From positions 124,001 to 188,000 of the forward strand of contig JADJOX010000003.1 in the NCBI GenBank assembly GCA_016713565.1: DNA of 64,000 nt, given 5' to 3'. Within the stretch, counting starts at the first letter, position 1; every line of letters starts with the position of its first letter. The position numbers were made by a program, and so were the translations under genes. Below the pieces are notes generated by a model. It was not told where the DNA came from. It was given only the letters and a program-made list of their open reading frames with translations, and ran no database searches. This stretch comes from Ignavibacteriota bacterium. Lineage in GTDB: Bacteria; Bacteroidota; Ignavibacteria; Ignavibacteriales; Melioribacteraceae. Below are positions 1 through 9,800 of this stretch, one piece after another.

Positions 1-170
1 TCGCGAATTGCGGTTTCATAAGCTTTTTCATTAGCTTTAATCTTACCGGTTACCATTTGCCAAATATTAGGATACTTTTTCTCCGGTGATCTTTTCAACA
101 ATAGAAATTCAACTTTTTTATCAATAATTCTTACAATGTGCGCTTCAATTAAACTTGTAACTACTTTCAT
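1..170 (-). CDS. Nudix hydrolase, N-terminal part (cut by window edge)
   Basis: Only the first 56 codons lie in the window; the gene continues past base 1. The visible residues include FLLLKRSPEKKYPNIWQMV followed by TGK and ETAIRE-like sequence. This is the usual entry to a Nudix fold: a beta strand ending in KRS, then P..W...GGK, just before the Nudix box, which would lie outside the window. The family hydrolyses nucleoside diphosphates linked to another moiety. The ATG at 168-170 is the first methionine and is preceded by a short AT-rich spacer. The substrate cannot be inferred from this fragment. Confidence 0.7.
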   Translation of the reverse strand, partial: MKVVTSLIEAHIVRIIDKKVEFLLLKRSPEKKYPNIWQMVTGKIKANEKAYETAIR

Positions 171-190
171 ATATTAACTCATTTTATAAA

Positions 191-3100
191 TTAAAAATAT
201 GCTCTGGCTTCAGCTCGCAAAGTATTTATTACCCTGCCTTTCCCTTGAAGTCTTCCGAAATAATTTATATTGGTCTGCAAATTTCCCGTAAAACGATAGT
301 CAAAATTTGCTCTCCAAATATAATTTTTGCCAATTAAATTTCCGTTCGTAATTTCAAATGGAATAATATTTTTGTCCGTATTTACAAGCAATTCGGTTCT
401 TTCAATTTCAAATCTCAATCTTCCGGTTTCCAATAATGAAAGTGTTAATCTTAATCCGACTTTGTTTTCATCCAATATAGTTGGTGTTTCCGGATACTTG
501 TCTTCAAGTCTTCCCACCTTAAATAAAAACCCGATTTCTACGTTATTATAAGGTCTGTAAGAAAAATCCGACTGTAATTCACTTTTATTGACTAACCGCG
601 AACGATTTGTATTTAGCGGAGCAAAAACATTTTCAATAAAATATTTATATTCGGTTTCGTTATTTATTTCATCAACCATTCTAAATTTAACTCGAATATT
701 TTTTTCGTTATAATATGATTTTTCTAAACCAGAGCTAAATTGATTTAGGTTTCTTGATTCCGTAAATCTTAAACGGAATGACAAATCCCTTTGATTTTTT
801 AAAATATGCAGATCCTGCTGAAGATAATTAGAACCTCTCATCGTAAGCGAATCATTTAAGAAGTATTTGAAATTCAGAAAATATATTTTTTTCGTATCCT
901 CTATTTTACTATTCTCTTCAACTCTATAAGTAGTTTCCGAATATAATGAATTAAATACTGAATTTAAGAAATTATTCTGATTGAAATATTTTGCAAAATC
1001 AATTTGAAGTCTTGAATTAATTTTCAAATCGATAACAGGAAATAATTCATCGGTTGGAAGCGTTGATTGAATATAATCTCCGTTATAAGGATCGATTATA
1101 TATTCATTTTCTTCCGCAATTCCATTTCCATTTAAATCTCCTTGATAAGAATATGTACCAGTTCCTTCAATAACTCTTATATAAACTTTTTCATATTTTG
1201 CCGTTCTTTCCGATGCGGCATTATAATAAAAATTTCCGGAAATAAAACGGTCGAACAAATTTAAATTAGATTGTGTTCTCAATAGTATAGTTTCATTGTT
1301 TCCCAATCCCATATTGGAAAAAGTTTCTGTATACTTTTTCTTGCGAAATGATAAATCCAAGATTGAAGAAAACTCTTTTATTCCGTTCCAGTTTGCTGAA
1401 AACGAATTAGTATATGATTTTGATTCGTCAAATAAAACCCCTTTGATAGGTGAATATTCGTTTGTATAAGTATATTTTGCTATTAACAATAAATCGTTTC
1501 CTGTATTAAAACTTACAAACGGCGCAAATTCATTATACTTTAAACTGCTGTTAACCAAAGAGTCGGTATTAATAAATTTTTCATTTTTATCTTCGGTTCT
1601 AAAAGATAAGCCCGGCTGCAAATATTCATTTTGGTATGATACTTCTCCAGTTTGACGAAGCCAATCTGAATTTAATTTTTGATTTTCAGTAATAACTTTG
1701 TCAAACTCATAGTTTACATTTACCCTGCTATAATTTCTCCAATTTGTCTTTACAAATATTCTTTCCGAAGAAAATGAACTTCCTTTTTTTAAATTTCCAT
1801 ATTGCCCGATAAAATCAATATTTTCAAGCGGATTGTATGCTAATTGCATTTCATTCAAAGATTCTTCTTTGTTCAATGCTCCGGCCGTATTGTAATTACG
1901 GTCGAATTCAACTTCGTTTATTCTGTCAATGGTTTTAAATCTTTCGTTTAAAAATCTAGTTTTTAGCGTGCCGCTGAATTTGCCAAGATCTGAATTAAAT
2001 ATATTTATATCAATCGGTTCAATTTTCAGCTTAAAATTTCGCGCAAATCCGTTATTATCTTTATCATCAATACTTGAAAATGTATTTTTATCATAACTGC
2101 TTCCTGCTAATTCAAAGTTCAAATTTATTTTATTAATTGGAGAATAATCAATTACGAAATTAGCAAGTTGATTTTTTTCGGGCAGCGGTAAAAGTTTGAT
2201 TGGAAGGTATGACCCTTTCTTTATTCCAACGAACTTAAATTTTCCAATGCTTTCACGAATATAATCGCCTTTATTGTCTCCAACAAAACTAAATATGATA
2301 TTAAATTTTGCTTCGGTTGAACCGGGCGCGTAAATATAAATTTTATAATCTTCATTGGAAATTAGGGTGTCTTTTACCATATAAATTCCCAACGAATCAC
2401 CATCCAATTGAATAATTCCAGATTGTGATGCTAATAATTTATTATCGCCGGCATTATTTAAAATATTTTCACTTGTTTCGTTTAATGTAAAATCTATCGG
2501 ATTATTTTTGTTGTCTCCTTCCTGGTATGCATTTATATAAATCTTCAGCGAGTTATTGAATAAGTTTCCCTGCGCGTTTGTCGAAAGTGTATTTCTATCA
2601 TATTGACGGTTTGTATATTCAAAATCAATTGTAATTCTGCTTAACGAAGTAATTAACATTTTAGGCGTAAAAGTAATTTCACCATTCGAATATTCAATTG
2701 TATAATCTTTATTTTCTCCCCTGCTTAATTCCTTCCCATCAATAAAAACTTTTTCGCTGCCAGCAATTACAATAATATCATTTTCTCCATTTACGCCTGT
2801 TAATCTATATGGACCTTGAACGCCGTCGGTTCCATTAAACTGCATTGAATTAAATTTACCTTTGGAAGAAGCGAAAGAAAAAGAACCGTTATAATTTTCA
2901 ACGTTAAAATTTCCAATAACACCCTGCAGTTTACGATCAACTTTTCCAAACTCGCCAATGCTTTGCTTTAAATTATAATCGCCAAATATGGCGTTTGCGT
3001 ATTTATGTTTAATTTCAATAAAAACTTTATCAAGTTCTTCTAACCTTTCAGTATTTCCTTCAGGCTGTATAGGCGTATTTTCATCCGTTAATGCGGCAAC

Positions 3101-3646
3101 AATTTCAATATCCTCCGAAATTTTTCCCGCAAGCTGAAGGCGCAAACCGCTATTTACCGTTAAATCTTTATTTGAACCAAATGTAAATCCTCGTAGTAAA
3201 GTTCCGCTGCTTTTTAAGTCCTTGCCCAGAATTGCTTTTGTTGAAAGATCAACGGATTCATTTTTAACAGCTCCGATATAATTATTTGAGTTATTATCAA
3301 AATACTTTATTAATGTTCTGTTTTTGTAATTTTTCCTAAGATTAAAATTGTAGGAAGCGTACTCAACTAATAAAGTATCGAAAATTGAATATCTAATTGA
3401 ATCAGCAAGTGAAATTGAGTTGGTTTCAAAATTGAGAGAATACTGATTTGGTTCTAATATTTTTTTATTTATGCTTACTTTTTCCGAAAAAGGAATAATA
3501 TAAACCGTATTTAGTTCATAGAGATTTTGAAAGTTAATTTTAAAGGTATCTGTTTTTGTTATTTGGGAAAAATCATTTTGTGCCGACAGATTTGAAATTA
3601 AAATTGGAAGCAACAGAAATATTATAAGGAATTTCAACGATTTCAA
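191..3646 (-). CDS. Large exported outer-membrane beta-barrel-type protein, function unknown
   Basis: The 1151-residue product begins with a hydrophobic Sec signal peptide ending near LSAQ (residues 1-22). It has long alternating polar/hydrophobic stretches and ends in aromatic Phe (RAEARAYF), as outer-membrane barrels often do. Around residues 285-340 is the pattern VFIDGKELSRGENKDYTIEY, followed by GEITFTP and ITIDFEYTNRQYDRN. I recognise this pattern from large uncharacterised envelope proteins of the Bacteroidota/Chlorobiota. The reading frame opens with TTG at 3646; no ATG or strong ribosome binding site lies nearby, so the start is uncertain. It sits downstream of the ABC efflux operon but is separated from it by a terminator, so it probably has its own promoter. 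A surface or transport role is inference. Confidence 0.7.
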   Translation of the reverse strand: MKSLKFLIIFLLLPILISNLSAQNDFSQITKTDTFKINFQNLYELNTVYIIPFSEKVSINKKILEPNQYSLNFETNSISLADSIRYSIFDTLLVEYASYNFNLRKNYKNRTLIKYFDNNSNNYIGAVKNESVDLSTKAILGKDLKSSGTLLRGFTFGSNKDLTVNSGLRLQLAGKISEDIEIVAALTDENTPIQPEGNTERLEELDKVFIEIKHKYANAIFGDYNLKQSIGEFGKVDRKLQGVIGNFNVENYNGSFSFASSKGKFNSMQFNGTDGVQGPYRLTGVNGENDIIVIAGSEKVFIDGKELSRGENKDYTIEYSNGEITFTPKMLITSLSRITIDFEYTNRQYDRNTLSTNAQGNLFNNSLKIYINAYQEGDNKNNPIDFTLNETSENILNNAGDNKLLASQSGIIQLDGDSLGIYMVKDTLISNEDYKIYIYAPGSTEAKFNIIFSFVGDNKGDYIRESIGKFKFVGIKKGSYLPIKLLPLPEKNQLANFVIDYSPINKINLNFELAGSSYDKNTFSSIDDKDNNGFARNFKLKIEPIDINIFNSDLGKFSGTLKTRFLNERFKTIDRINEVEFDRNYNTAGALNKEESLNEMQLAYNPLENIDFIGQYGNLKKGSSFSSERIFVKTNWRNYSRVNVNYEFDKVITENQKLNSDWLRQTGEVSYQNEYLQPGLSFRTEDKNEKFINTDSLVNSSLKYNEFAPFVSFNTGNDLLLIAKYTYTNEYSPIKGVLFDESKSYTNSFSANWNGIKEFSSILDLSFRKKKYTETFSNMGLGNNETILLRTQSNLNLFDRFISGNFYYNAASERTAKYEKVYIRVIEGTGTYSYQGDLNGNGIAEENEYIIDPYNGDYIQSTLPTDELFPVIDLKINSRLQIDFAKYFNQNNFLNSVFNSLYSETTYRVEENSKIEDTKKIYFLNFKYFLNDSLTMRGSNYLQQDLHILKNQRDLSFRLRFTESRNLNQFSSGLEKSYYNEKNIRVKFRMVDEINNETEYKYFIENVFAPLNTNRSRLVNKSELQSDFSYRPYNNVEIGFLFKVGRLEDKYPETPTILDENKVGLRLTLSLLETGRLRFEIERTELLVNTDKNIIPFEITNGNLIGKNYIWRANFDYRFTGNLQTNINYFGRLQGKGRVINTLRAEARAYF

Positions 3647-3724
3647 ATATGGTCTTTTTTATAATTTGATTAATTTATTTATCAAAACTATAAGGTGGGA
3701 ACAGTTAATGCAAGTCAATAAACA

Positions 3725-3754
3725 AAAAATCCCACCGAAATTGATGGGATTTTT
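3725..3754 (-). terminator. Rho-independent terminator of the ABC efflux operon
   Basis: A perfect 10-bp inverted repeat (3725-3734 with 3745-3754, CCCA/TGGG core flanked by A and T runs) has a 10-base loop. It lies 30-60 bases after the stop codon of the last permease gene. Read on the minus strand the stem ends in a run of T. The A run on the other side means it could also work in the opposite direction. Confidence 0.85.
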
Positions 3755-3782
3755 GTATTTGAAATATTAAATTATTTATATC

Positions 3783-5003
3783 TTACTCATATCTTAACGC
3801 TTCAATCGGGTCTAAATTTGCCGCTTTGTATGCAGGATAAGTTCCAAACCCAACTCCAACAAGTACACAAAGTAAAACTCCAATTGCTACCCAATCCATT
3901 GGAATTGAAAATTCACCTCCAATAGCTGAGCCGGCTAAATTTCCAACAATTAAACCAATTATAATTCCAATAATTCCGCCAAATAAAGAAAGTACAACGG
4001 ACTCAATTAAAAACTGCATGAGAATATTATTTCTTTTAGCTCCAATTGCTTTTCGTATTCCAATTTCTCTTGTGCGTTCAGTAACTGAAACAAGCATAAT
4101 GTTCATAATTCCGATTCCGGCGGCAAGCAGCGCGATTAAAGCAATAACATATGCGCCAATTTTTACACCCGCGGTCATATTGTTAATATCATTTAAAACT
4201 GATTCGTTTGAAAATATTGCAAAATCTTCATCTTCTCCCGGTGGAACTTTTCTTATTGTTCTAAAATATCCAACTGCTTTTTCTATAAGTTCATTATAAT
4301 CGGCTTTTGAGAATGAGCTTACAGTAATATTAACACTCTCTTCATATTTTCCGTAAAAATTTTGAAAAGTTGTAATCGGAATTGCGCCAAAATTATCTTT
4401 ATCATTTCCAAAAGAAGTTGCCTGTTTTTCTAATACACCAATAACTTTTAGTTTTTTGTTATCTACTTTTACTTCCTGTCCAATTGGATTGAGATCGCCA
4501 AATAAAGTTTCAGCTAATGTTTTTCCAAGCACAATACATTTATCGTAACTATTTACATCATTATAATTGAAACTTCTGCCTGATTCGGCAATCCATTTGT
4601 TATTTGGAAAGGCTTCCGGCGTGCATCCAACAATCTGGACATTCGGATTTGTCTTTTTATTTTCATAAGTAAACAATTTTCCCCATTCCCATTGTTCAAC
4701 GCCTACAGCTTCAGCTTCTCCCTGCAGTCTATCTCTCAGTGCATAATATTCATCAACCGTTAAATCTTTTCTATTTCTATATTTATCTCGTTCACCTCTA
4801 TCCATCATTGCGGGGTATTTTTGAATTTGAAATGTCGTTTGTCCTAATTGAGAAACGCCTTCCTCAATACTATTTTGAAGCATAGAAACTACAGTACTGA
4901 TTGTTATAATTGAAAAGATGCCAACAATAATTCCTAAAATTGTTAAGAGTGATCTCAACTTGTTAGCTCTTAAAGAGCTCAAAGCTACTAATAATATTTC
5001 CAT
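3783..5003 (-). CDS. MacB-type ABC transporter permease (second copy)
   Basis: This 406-residue inner-membrane protein of the MacB/FtsX permease family has one N-terminal membrane helix (about 15-40), a large periplasmic MacB core domain (to about 275), and three C-terminal helices. The FtsX signature region reads ERTREIGIRKAIGAK. It ends in the family-typical PIEALRYE. Its ATG overlaps the stop codon of the upstream permease in a TAATG junction, which implies translational coupling. The two permeases differ in sequence, so they probably form a heterodimer driven by the ATPase at 6261-6980. It would act in mechanotransmission-type export with the adaptor and TolC-like channel encoded upstream. 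The substrate is unknown. Confidence 0.9.
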   Translation of the reverse strand: MEILLVALSSLRANKLRSLLTILGIIVGIFSIITISTVVSMLQNSIEEGVSQLGQTTFQIQKYPAMMDRGERDKYRNRKDLTVDEYYALRDRLQGEAEAVGVEQWEWGKLFTYENKKTNPNVQIVGCTPEAFPNNKWIAESGRSFNYNDVNSYDKCIVLGKTLAETLFGDLNPIGQEVKVDNKKLKVIGVLEKQATSFGNDKDNFGAIPITTFQNFYGKYEESVNITVSSFSKADYNELIEKAVGYFRTIRKVPPGEDEDFAIFSNESVLNDINNMTAGVKIGAYVIALIALLAAGIGIMNIMLVSVTERTREIGIRKAIGAKRNNILMQFLIESVVLSLFGGIIGIIIGLIVGNLAGSAIGGEFSIPMDWVAIGVLLCVLVGVGFGTYPAYKAANLDPIEALRYE

Positions 5004-6247
5004 TATTCATACCTCAAAGCTTCAACCGGATCCATTTTTGCTGCAGTCCATGCAGGAGCAATTCCCGAGAGAACGCCTGTCAATAAAGAAATGCCAATTG
5101 CAATTACAACCGCATCAACTTGCACTGAAACCGGAAAATTATATTGTTCAATTATTTTAGCGCCAAGCACCGCAATAAATAACCCAATAATTCCGCCTAT
5201 CAAACATATTGCTGCTGATTCGGTAAGAAATTGACCAAGTATAGTTCTCTTTTTTGCGCCAATTGCTTTTCTTATTCCAATTTCTCTGGTTCTTTCTTTT
5301 ACCGAAACAAACATAATGTTCATTATTCCAATTGCACCGACAAATAATGCCAAGCCTGTAATAAATAATCCCGCAATTTGAATAACGCCGACTTGCTGAT
5401 TTATCATATCCAACAAAACATCCTGCTGGTTAATTGAGAAATTATCTTCATCGCTGTACTTTAATCCGCGAATTCTTCTCATAATACTGATCGATTCTTC
5501 TTTTACCGCGGCAACAGATTGATTGTTTGGAGCTCTGACACATATTGAAATTCCACCGCCCCATCTGCGGTTTTGAAAATCTTTAAACATTGCTCCAATC
5601 GGAATATAAATCATATTATCAGGATTAAAATCACCAAATAGAAAACTTCCTTGCTTGTCATTTATTCCCAATACTTGATATTTTTTCCCGCCGATTTTAA
5701 TTACTTGGTTAACGCCATTTCCCTGAGGAAATAGTTTATCGGCAATTTCTCCACCTATAACGCAAACTCTTCTTCCGGCATTACTTTCAATCTCACTAAA
5801 AAATCGGCCTTCTGTAAATTTCAAATCGGTTGTTTTAATGTAATCTTGATTTGTTCCAACAATAAAACAACCTTCTACAACAATGTCTTTAAGAGTAGCA
5901 GCTTCTCTTCTTATTGAACGAGGTGAAACGGCAATTGGAAGAACGGCTTGATTTTTAAATTTATGAAATTCATCCATATCAATATCCGGTCTGCTTCTCA
6001 ATTCCCACCAAGGAATTGTTCCGAACCAAGCCCATTTATCTATAAAAATGTTATCAGTTCCCATTATACTTGTAGCGCTTGACTGAAATGACTCGTCAAT
6101 TCCTTTTATGGCAGTTGACATTAAAACAACTGAAGCAACGCCAATCACAATTCCCAATGTAGTTAATATTGATCTGATTTTATTTGCTCTAATTGCATTG
6201 AACGCAATTATTAAACCTTCTTTTAACTCAAATAAAAAGTTTGACAT
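5003..6247 (-). CDS. MacB-type ABC transporter permease (first copy)
   Basis: This is a 414-residue permease with the same architecture as its neighbour: an N-terminal helix (about 20-45), a periplasmic core, and three C-terminal helices with ERTREIGIRKAIGAKKRTIL. It ends in DPVEALRYE. It lies 13 bases after the ATPase gene and shares one base with the next permease gene. Adjacent divergent permease pairs of this kind are common in Bacteroidota and are assumed to pair with a single LolD/MacB-type ATPase. Export from the periplasm through a TolC-like duct is expected. Antibiotic, lipoprotein or peptide cargo cannot be told apart from sequence alone. Confidence 0.9.
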   Translation of the reverse strand: MSNFLFELKEGLIIAFNAIRANKIRSILTTLGIVIGVASVVLMSTAIKGIDESFQSSATSIMGTDNIFIDKWAWFGTIPWWELRSRPDIDMDEFHKFKNQAVLPIAVSPRSIRREAATLKDIVVEGCFIVGTNQDYIKTTDLKFTEGRFFSEIESNAGRRVCVIGGEIADKLFPQGNGVNQVIKIGGKKYQVLGINDKQGSFLFGDFNPDNMIYIPIGAMFKDFQNRRWGGGISICVRAPNNQSVAAVKEESISIMRRIRGLKYSDEDNFSINQQDVLLDMINQQVGVIQIAGLFITGLALFVGAIGIMNIMFVSVKERTREIGIRKAIGAKKRTILGQFLTESAAICLIGGIIGLFIAVLGAKIIEQYNFPVSVQVDAVVIAIGISLLTGVLSGIAPAWTAAKMDPVEALRYE

Positions 6248-6260
6248 TTAACTATTTCCT

Positions 6261-6980
6261 TTATACTTCTAATTTTAGAGGAACTGCTACTCTTCTATTA
6301 GTAATTATTTCATCTTTCTCAATTAGTCCGTCTCTTAAACGGATAATACGATTTGCATGCTCCGCAATATATTCTTCGTGTGTTACTAAAATAATTGTAT
6401 TGCCGAGTTTATAAAGATTTTCAAACAGTGCCATAATATCTTCACCGGTCTTTGTATCAAGGTTTCCTGTCGGTTCATCGGCTAATATAATTGATGGATT
6501 TGTAACAAGCGCACGCGCGATAGCAACTCTTTGTCTTTGTCCTCCCGAAAGTTCATTGGGTCTATGATCCATACGATCTTCAAGGTTAACTTTAATCAAT
6601 GCATCTTTTGCTCTTTCTCTGCGTTCTTCCTTACTTACACCGGCATAAATTAGCGGAAGTTCAACGTTATGCAGTGCATTTGACCTGGCAAGCAAATTGA
6701 AAGTCTGAAATACAAATCCAATTTCTTTATTTCTAATTGAAGCAAGCTCATTATCATTCATATCACTTACATTTTTATTTGTAAATGTATAAAGCCCTTT
6801 TGTTGGTGTATCCAAACAGCCTAAAATATTCATAAGAGTAGATTTACCAGAACCGGAAGGACCCATAATGGCAACATATTCATTTTTATCAATTTTTAAT
6901 GAAACATCTCTTAAAGCTTGTACTTCTTCCATTCCAACTTGATAGTATTTTGCAATATGTTCAATTGTAATTATGTTCAT
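6261..6980 (-). CDS. ABC transporter ATPase, MacB/LolD family
   Basis: This 239-residue nucleotide-binding subunit has Walker A GPSGSGKST at residues 40-48, the Q-loop region VFQTFNLL, signature LSGGQRQR, Walker B IILADEPTGNLD and the H-loop VTHE. Length and motifs fit the stand-alone ATPases of the MacB/LolD/FtsE group. It lies between the adaptor gene (24-base gap) and the first permease gene (13-base gap), so it powers the two permeases downstream. It has no fused membrane domain, unlike E. coli MacB. Confidence 0.93.
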   Translation of the reverse strand: MNIITIEHIAKYYQVGMEEVQALRDVSLKIDKNEYVAIMGPSGSGKSTLMNILGCLDTPTKGLYTFTNKNVSDMNDNELASIRNKEIGFVFQTFNLLARSNALHNVELPLIYAGVSKEERRERAKDALIKVNLEDRMDHRPNELSGGQRQRVAIARALVTNPSIILADEPTGNLDTKTGEDIMALFENLYKLGNTIILVTHEEYIAEHANRIIRLRDGLIEKDEIITNRRVAVPLKLEV

Positions 6981-7004
6981 TATTTTTCCAATTAGTTTTA
7001 TTCA

Positions 7005-8306
7005 TTATTCAGATTCTTCTTCATCACCTGAATTTTGACCGCTGCGTTTATTTGTAATTTTAACTTTTGTACTATCATTCAATTCTTTTGAAATTGCTTT
7101 GTACGGACCGCTAATTATCATTTGTCCATCCTTCAAACCGCTTACAATTTCCATATATGCGTCATCGCTAATGCCTGTTTTAACTTCAACCATTTTAGCA
7201 AGATTCCCTTCTTCCACAAATACAACTTCAACGGGTTTAGCTTTTTCTTTAATTTCATCCGATTTGGAATTACCTTTTGATTTTGAATTTTCTTTCTGAT
7301 CTTTCATTTTCGGCATTCTTGCGGTTACACTTTGTATAGGAACTGAATTAACATTTTTTCTTGTTTCGGTTTTAATATCAGCATCGCATGACATTCCCGG
7401 ACGGATTTTAATGCTAGGATTTAACAGTCTAATTTCAACGTCAAAATTTACAACTTCATTTTGTGTTCCGGTTTCGGAAGTTTTTGCACTGTTTCCAATT
7501 TGTGTAACAACTCCTGTAAACTTTTCTTCTCCAAACGCGTCGATTTCAATTGTTGCAGTATCACCAATCGATATTAAAACAACGTCATTTTCATCAACTT
7601 CAACAATTGCTTCCATTTTACTTAAATCGGCAACTGTCATTAAGTGTGTTCCCTGACTAAAAGAACTTCCTAACACACGCTCGCTCTTTTCTACATTTAG
7701 CGCGCTAACAGTTCCGTCAAGCGGAGCATAAATTGCTGTTTTATCAAGTTCAACAACCGCATCGTTATAATTTTCATTTGATTGTTGAACAGATGCTTTT
7801 TGAGCTTCAACTCGAGATTTAGCGCCTATATAAGCAGATTTGGCTGCTTCAAGATCGGAATCGCTTGATAATTTTTTATCATACAATTCTTTAACTCTGT
7901 TGTAATTAGCCTCAACTTCAACTAAAGTGGCTTCTCTTTCTCTTAGTGATGCTTCAGCTAAATTTAAACTTGCTTTAGCAACATTTCTTCTTGCAATATA
8001 TTGATCCGGTTTTAATCTTATTAAAAGTTGTCCTTTTTTTACAACGTCACCTTCTTGAACAGGAAGTTCAACGATTTCACCCGTAACTTCCGGTCTTAGT
8101 TCAACTTTTTCAACGGGATTGATTATTCCGTTTGCGGAAACAATTTGAGTAATATTTCTTTTTGCTACTTTTTCGGTCTGTACAGTAACAATAACTTCTT
8201 TATCGCCGCTAAATACAGTTAAAAGAATAACTACCAATAACAAAAGTCCAAGTCCGCCAAATATAAATAACTTTTTCTTTGACTTTTTTCGGTTATTTTT
8301 GCCCAT
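7005..8306 (-). CDS. Periplasmic adaptor (membrane fusion protein, MacA-like)
   Basis: This is a 433-residue HlyD/MacA-family adaptor. It has a basic N-terminus and one membrane anchor (about 12-30). The lipoyl half-motif GEIVELPVQEGDVVKKGQLL is followed by a helical hairpin (about 100-175), the second lipoyl half (IYAPLDGTVS) and beta-barrel domains. Near residues 335-360 is a Lys/Ser-rich insert (KDQKENSKSKGNSKSDEIKE) that looks like a flexible loop. The C-terminus is acidic (DEEESE). It would bridge the MacB-type permeases and the TolC-like channel encoded on either side. Confidence 0.9.
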   Translation of the reverse strand: MGKNNRKKSKKKLFIFGGLGLLLLVVILLTVFSGDKEVIVTVQTEKVAKRNITQIVSANGIINPVEKVELRPEVTGEIVELPVQEGDVVKKGQLLIRLKPDQYIARRNVAKASLNLAEASLREREATLVEVEANYNRVKELYDKKLSSDSDLEAAKSAYIGAKSRVEAQKASVQQSNENYNDAVVELDKTAIYAPLDGTVSALNVEKSERVLGSSFSQGTHLMTVADLSKMEAIVEVDENDVVLISIGDTATIEIDAFGEEKFTGVVTQIGNSAKTSETGTQNEVVNFDVEIRLLNPSIKIRPGMSCDADIKTETRKNVNSVPIQSVTARMPKMKDQKENSKSKGNSKSDEIKEKAKPVEVVFVEEGNLAKMVEVKTGISDDAYMEIVSGLKDGQMIISGPYKAISKELNDSTKVKITNKRSGQNSGDEEESE

Positions 8307-8329
8307 TATTAAATCTCCTTCTGCAGATT

Positions 8330-9673
8330 TTAATTATATTTTTCAATTTCAAGTTTGCCTAACGCATTCATCAGCTTATCTCTATTTTGATAATATTGAA
8401 ATTTAGCACTAATATTATCTCTTAAAGCTTGTGTATAATCTTTATCGGATTGCAGTACATCCAGGATAGTTCCTGAACCTAAATTATATCTTTCGTTGTT
8501 AACTTTTCTATTTTCTTTTGCTGCAATTATATTTGAATTAGTAACTTCCAATTGTTTTTTGGAGGCAACTAAATTTAAATAACTTTCTTTAACCTCAATT
8601 TTAATCGTTCTTTCCAGTGCAAGTATATCTTCTTGAATATTCAATTTATTCACTTCTGCCAGCTGCATGTTTGCTTCAGTGCTCCAATTTGAAAAAATTG
8701 GTAAGCTTAAGGTCAACCCGACATTATATGTTTCTCTATCAAACAATAAATTTGGTTTTGTAGCGCTTGTACTGTATGAATAATTTCCGCTTAGCGATGG
8801 CAGCAATCCTGATTGTGCAATTGTTTCACCTTTTTCGGCGGCTGATAAATTTAATTTCATACTTTTTAGATCCGCTCTGGAATTTAAGGCGTCATCTACC
8901 ATTGATTCTATATTGCTGAAATCTTTAAATAGAGTTTCTTCTTCACCAATATTAGTTGAATTGTAAGGATCAACCATTGAATAATTTTCAAATATATCCA
9001 ATGCTAAATAATTCAAGAAATTATTTTTTGCCGTTTCCCAATCATTTTGAGCTTGTATCAGTAGTAATTGAGCATTGCCAACACTTACCTGTTGAGTATA
9101 AACATCGGCTATTGGAATTGAACCAAGTTTATTTCTTTCTTGAATTTGTTCTAATAATTTTTGGTTAAATTTAACATTATCTTCTCTAACTCTTACCAAC
9201 TCTTCGGAACTGATTATAAGATAGTAAAGTGAAGTAGTAGTATAAATAATATCTTGTTTTAATTTTTCTAAAGAAAATTCAGCCGATTCCAAATTATTTT
9301 CCGCTTGAGAAATTCTTGAATAATTTGCAAGTCCGTCAAAAAGTACTACATTACCTCCGGCTGATAAACTAAAATTCCTTGTATCTGTTTGAGTTTGCGG
9401 AGTTTCTATTGGATTACCTAAATAATCAATTTGTTGTCCGCCGGCATCATTTACTCTTTGCCATCCCCATGTGCCTCTAATTCCCAAATCCGGCAATAAG
9501 TCACCATAAGCGCTCTTTATGTTAGCTTTATCAACTTGAAGTGAATTTTTGCTTTTTATTAAATTTGAATTTCTTTGAAGCGCAATTTTTATTGCTTCAT
9601 CTAAGGTTAATAATTTTTGACCAAAAAGATTTGTGCTAATCAGAATGACAAACACTAACCAAATCCTACTCAT
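8330..9673 (-). CDS. TolC-family outer-membrane efflux protein
   Basis: This 447-residue protein has a cleavable signal peptide (to about FGQ, residue 19). It has two repeated OEP halves, each with long amphipathic helices; the first starts with LTLDEAIKIALQRNSN and the second carries YNLGSGTILDVLQSDKDY. Length is normal for the family. It is the first gene of the five-gene export operon running from 9673 down to 3783, preceded by a GGAG ribosome binding site eight bases before the ATG. It forms the outer-membrane duct for the MacB-type pump. Confidence 0.9.
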   Translation of the reverse strand: MSRIWLVFVILISTNLFGQKLLTLDEAIKIALQRNSNLIKSKNSLQVDKANIKSAYGDLLPDLGIRGTWGWQRVNDAGGQQIDYLGNPIETPQTQTDTRNFSLSAGGNVVLFDGLANYSRISQAENNLESAEFSLEKLKQDIIYTTTSLYYLIISSEELVRVREDNVKFNQKLLEQIQERNKLGSIPIADVYTQQVSVGNAQLLLIQAQNDWETAKNNFLNYLALDIFENYSMVDPYNSTNIGEEETLFKDFSNIESMVDDALNSRADLKSMKLNLSAAEKGETIAQSGLLPSLSGNYSYSTSATKPNLLFDRETYNVGLTLSLPIFSNWSTEANMQLAEVNKLNIQEDILALERTIKIEVKESYLNLVASKKQLEVTNSNIIAAKENRKVNNERYNLGSGTILDVLQSDKDYTQALRDNISAKFQYYQNRDKLMNALGKLEIEKYN

Positions 9674-9800
9674 ATTTAATCTCCAATTTTGTTTAAGAGC
9701 TTGTAAATTTTAGTCATTTGTAATTATGACGAAAGTATTTTTAAAAAGTTACAAAATATTATATTTTATTTTACAACCAATATTTGTATCATCAATACAA

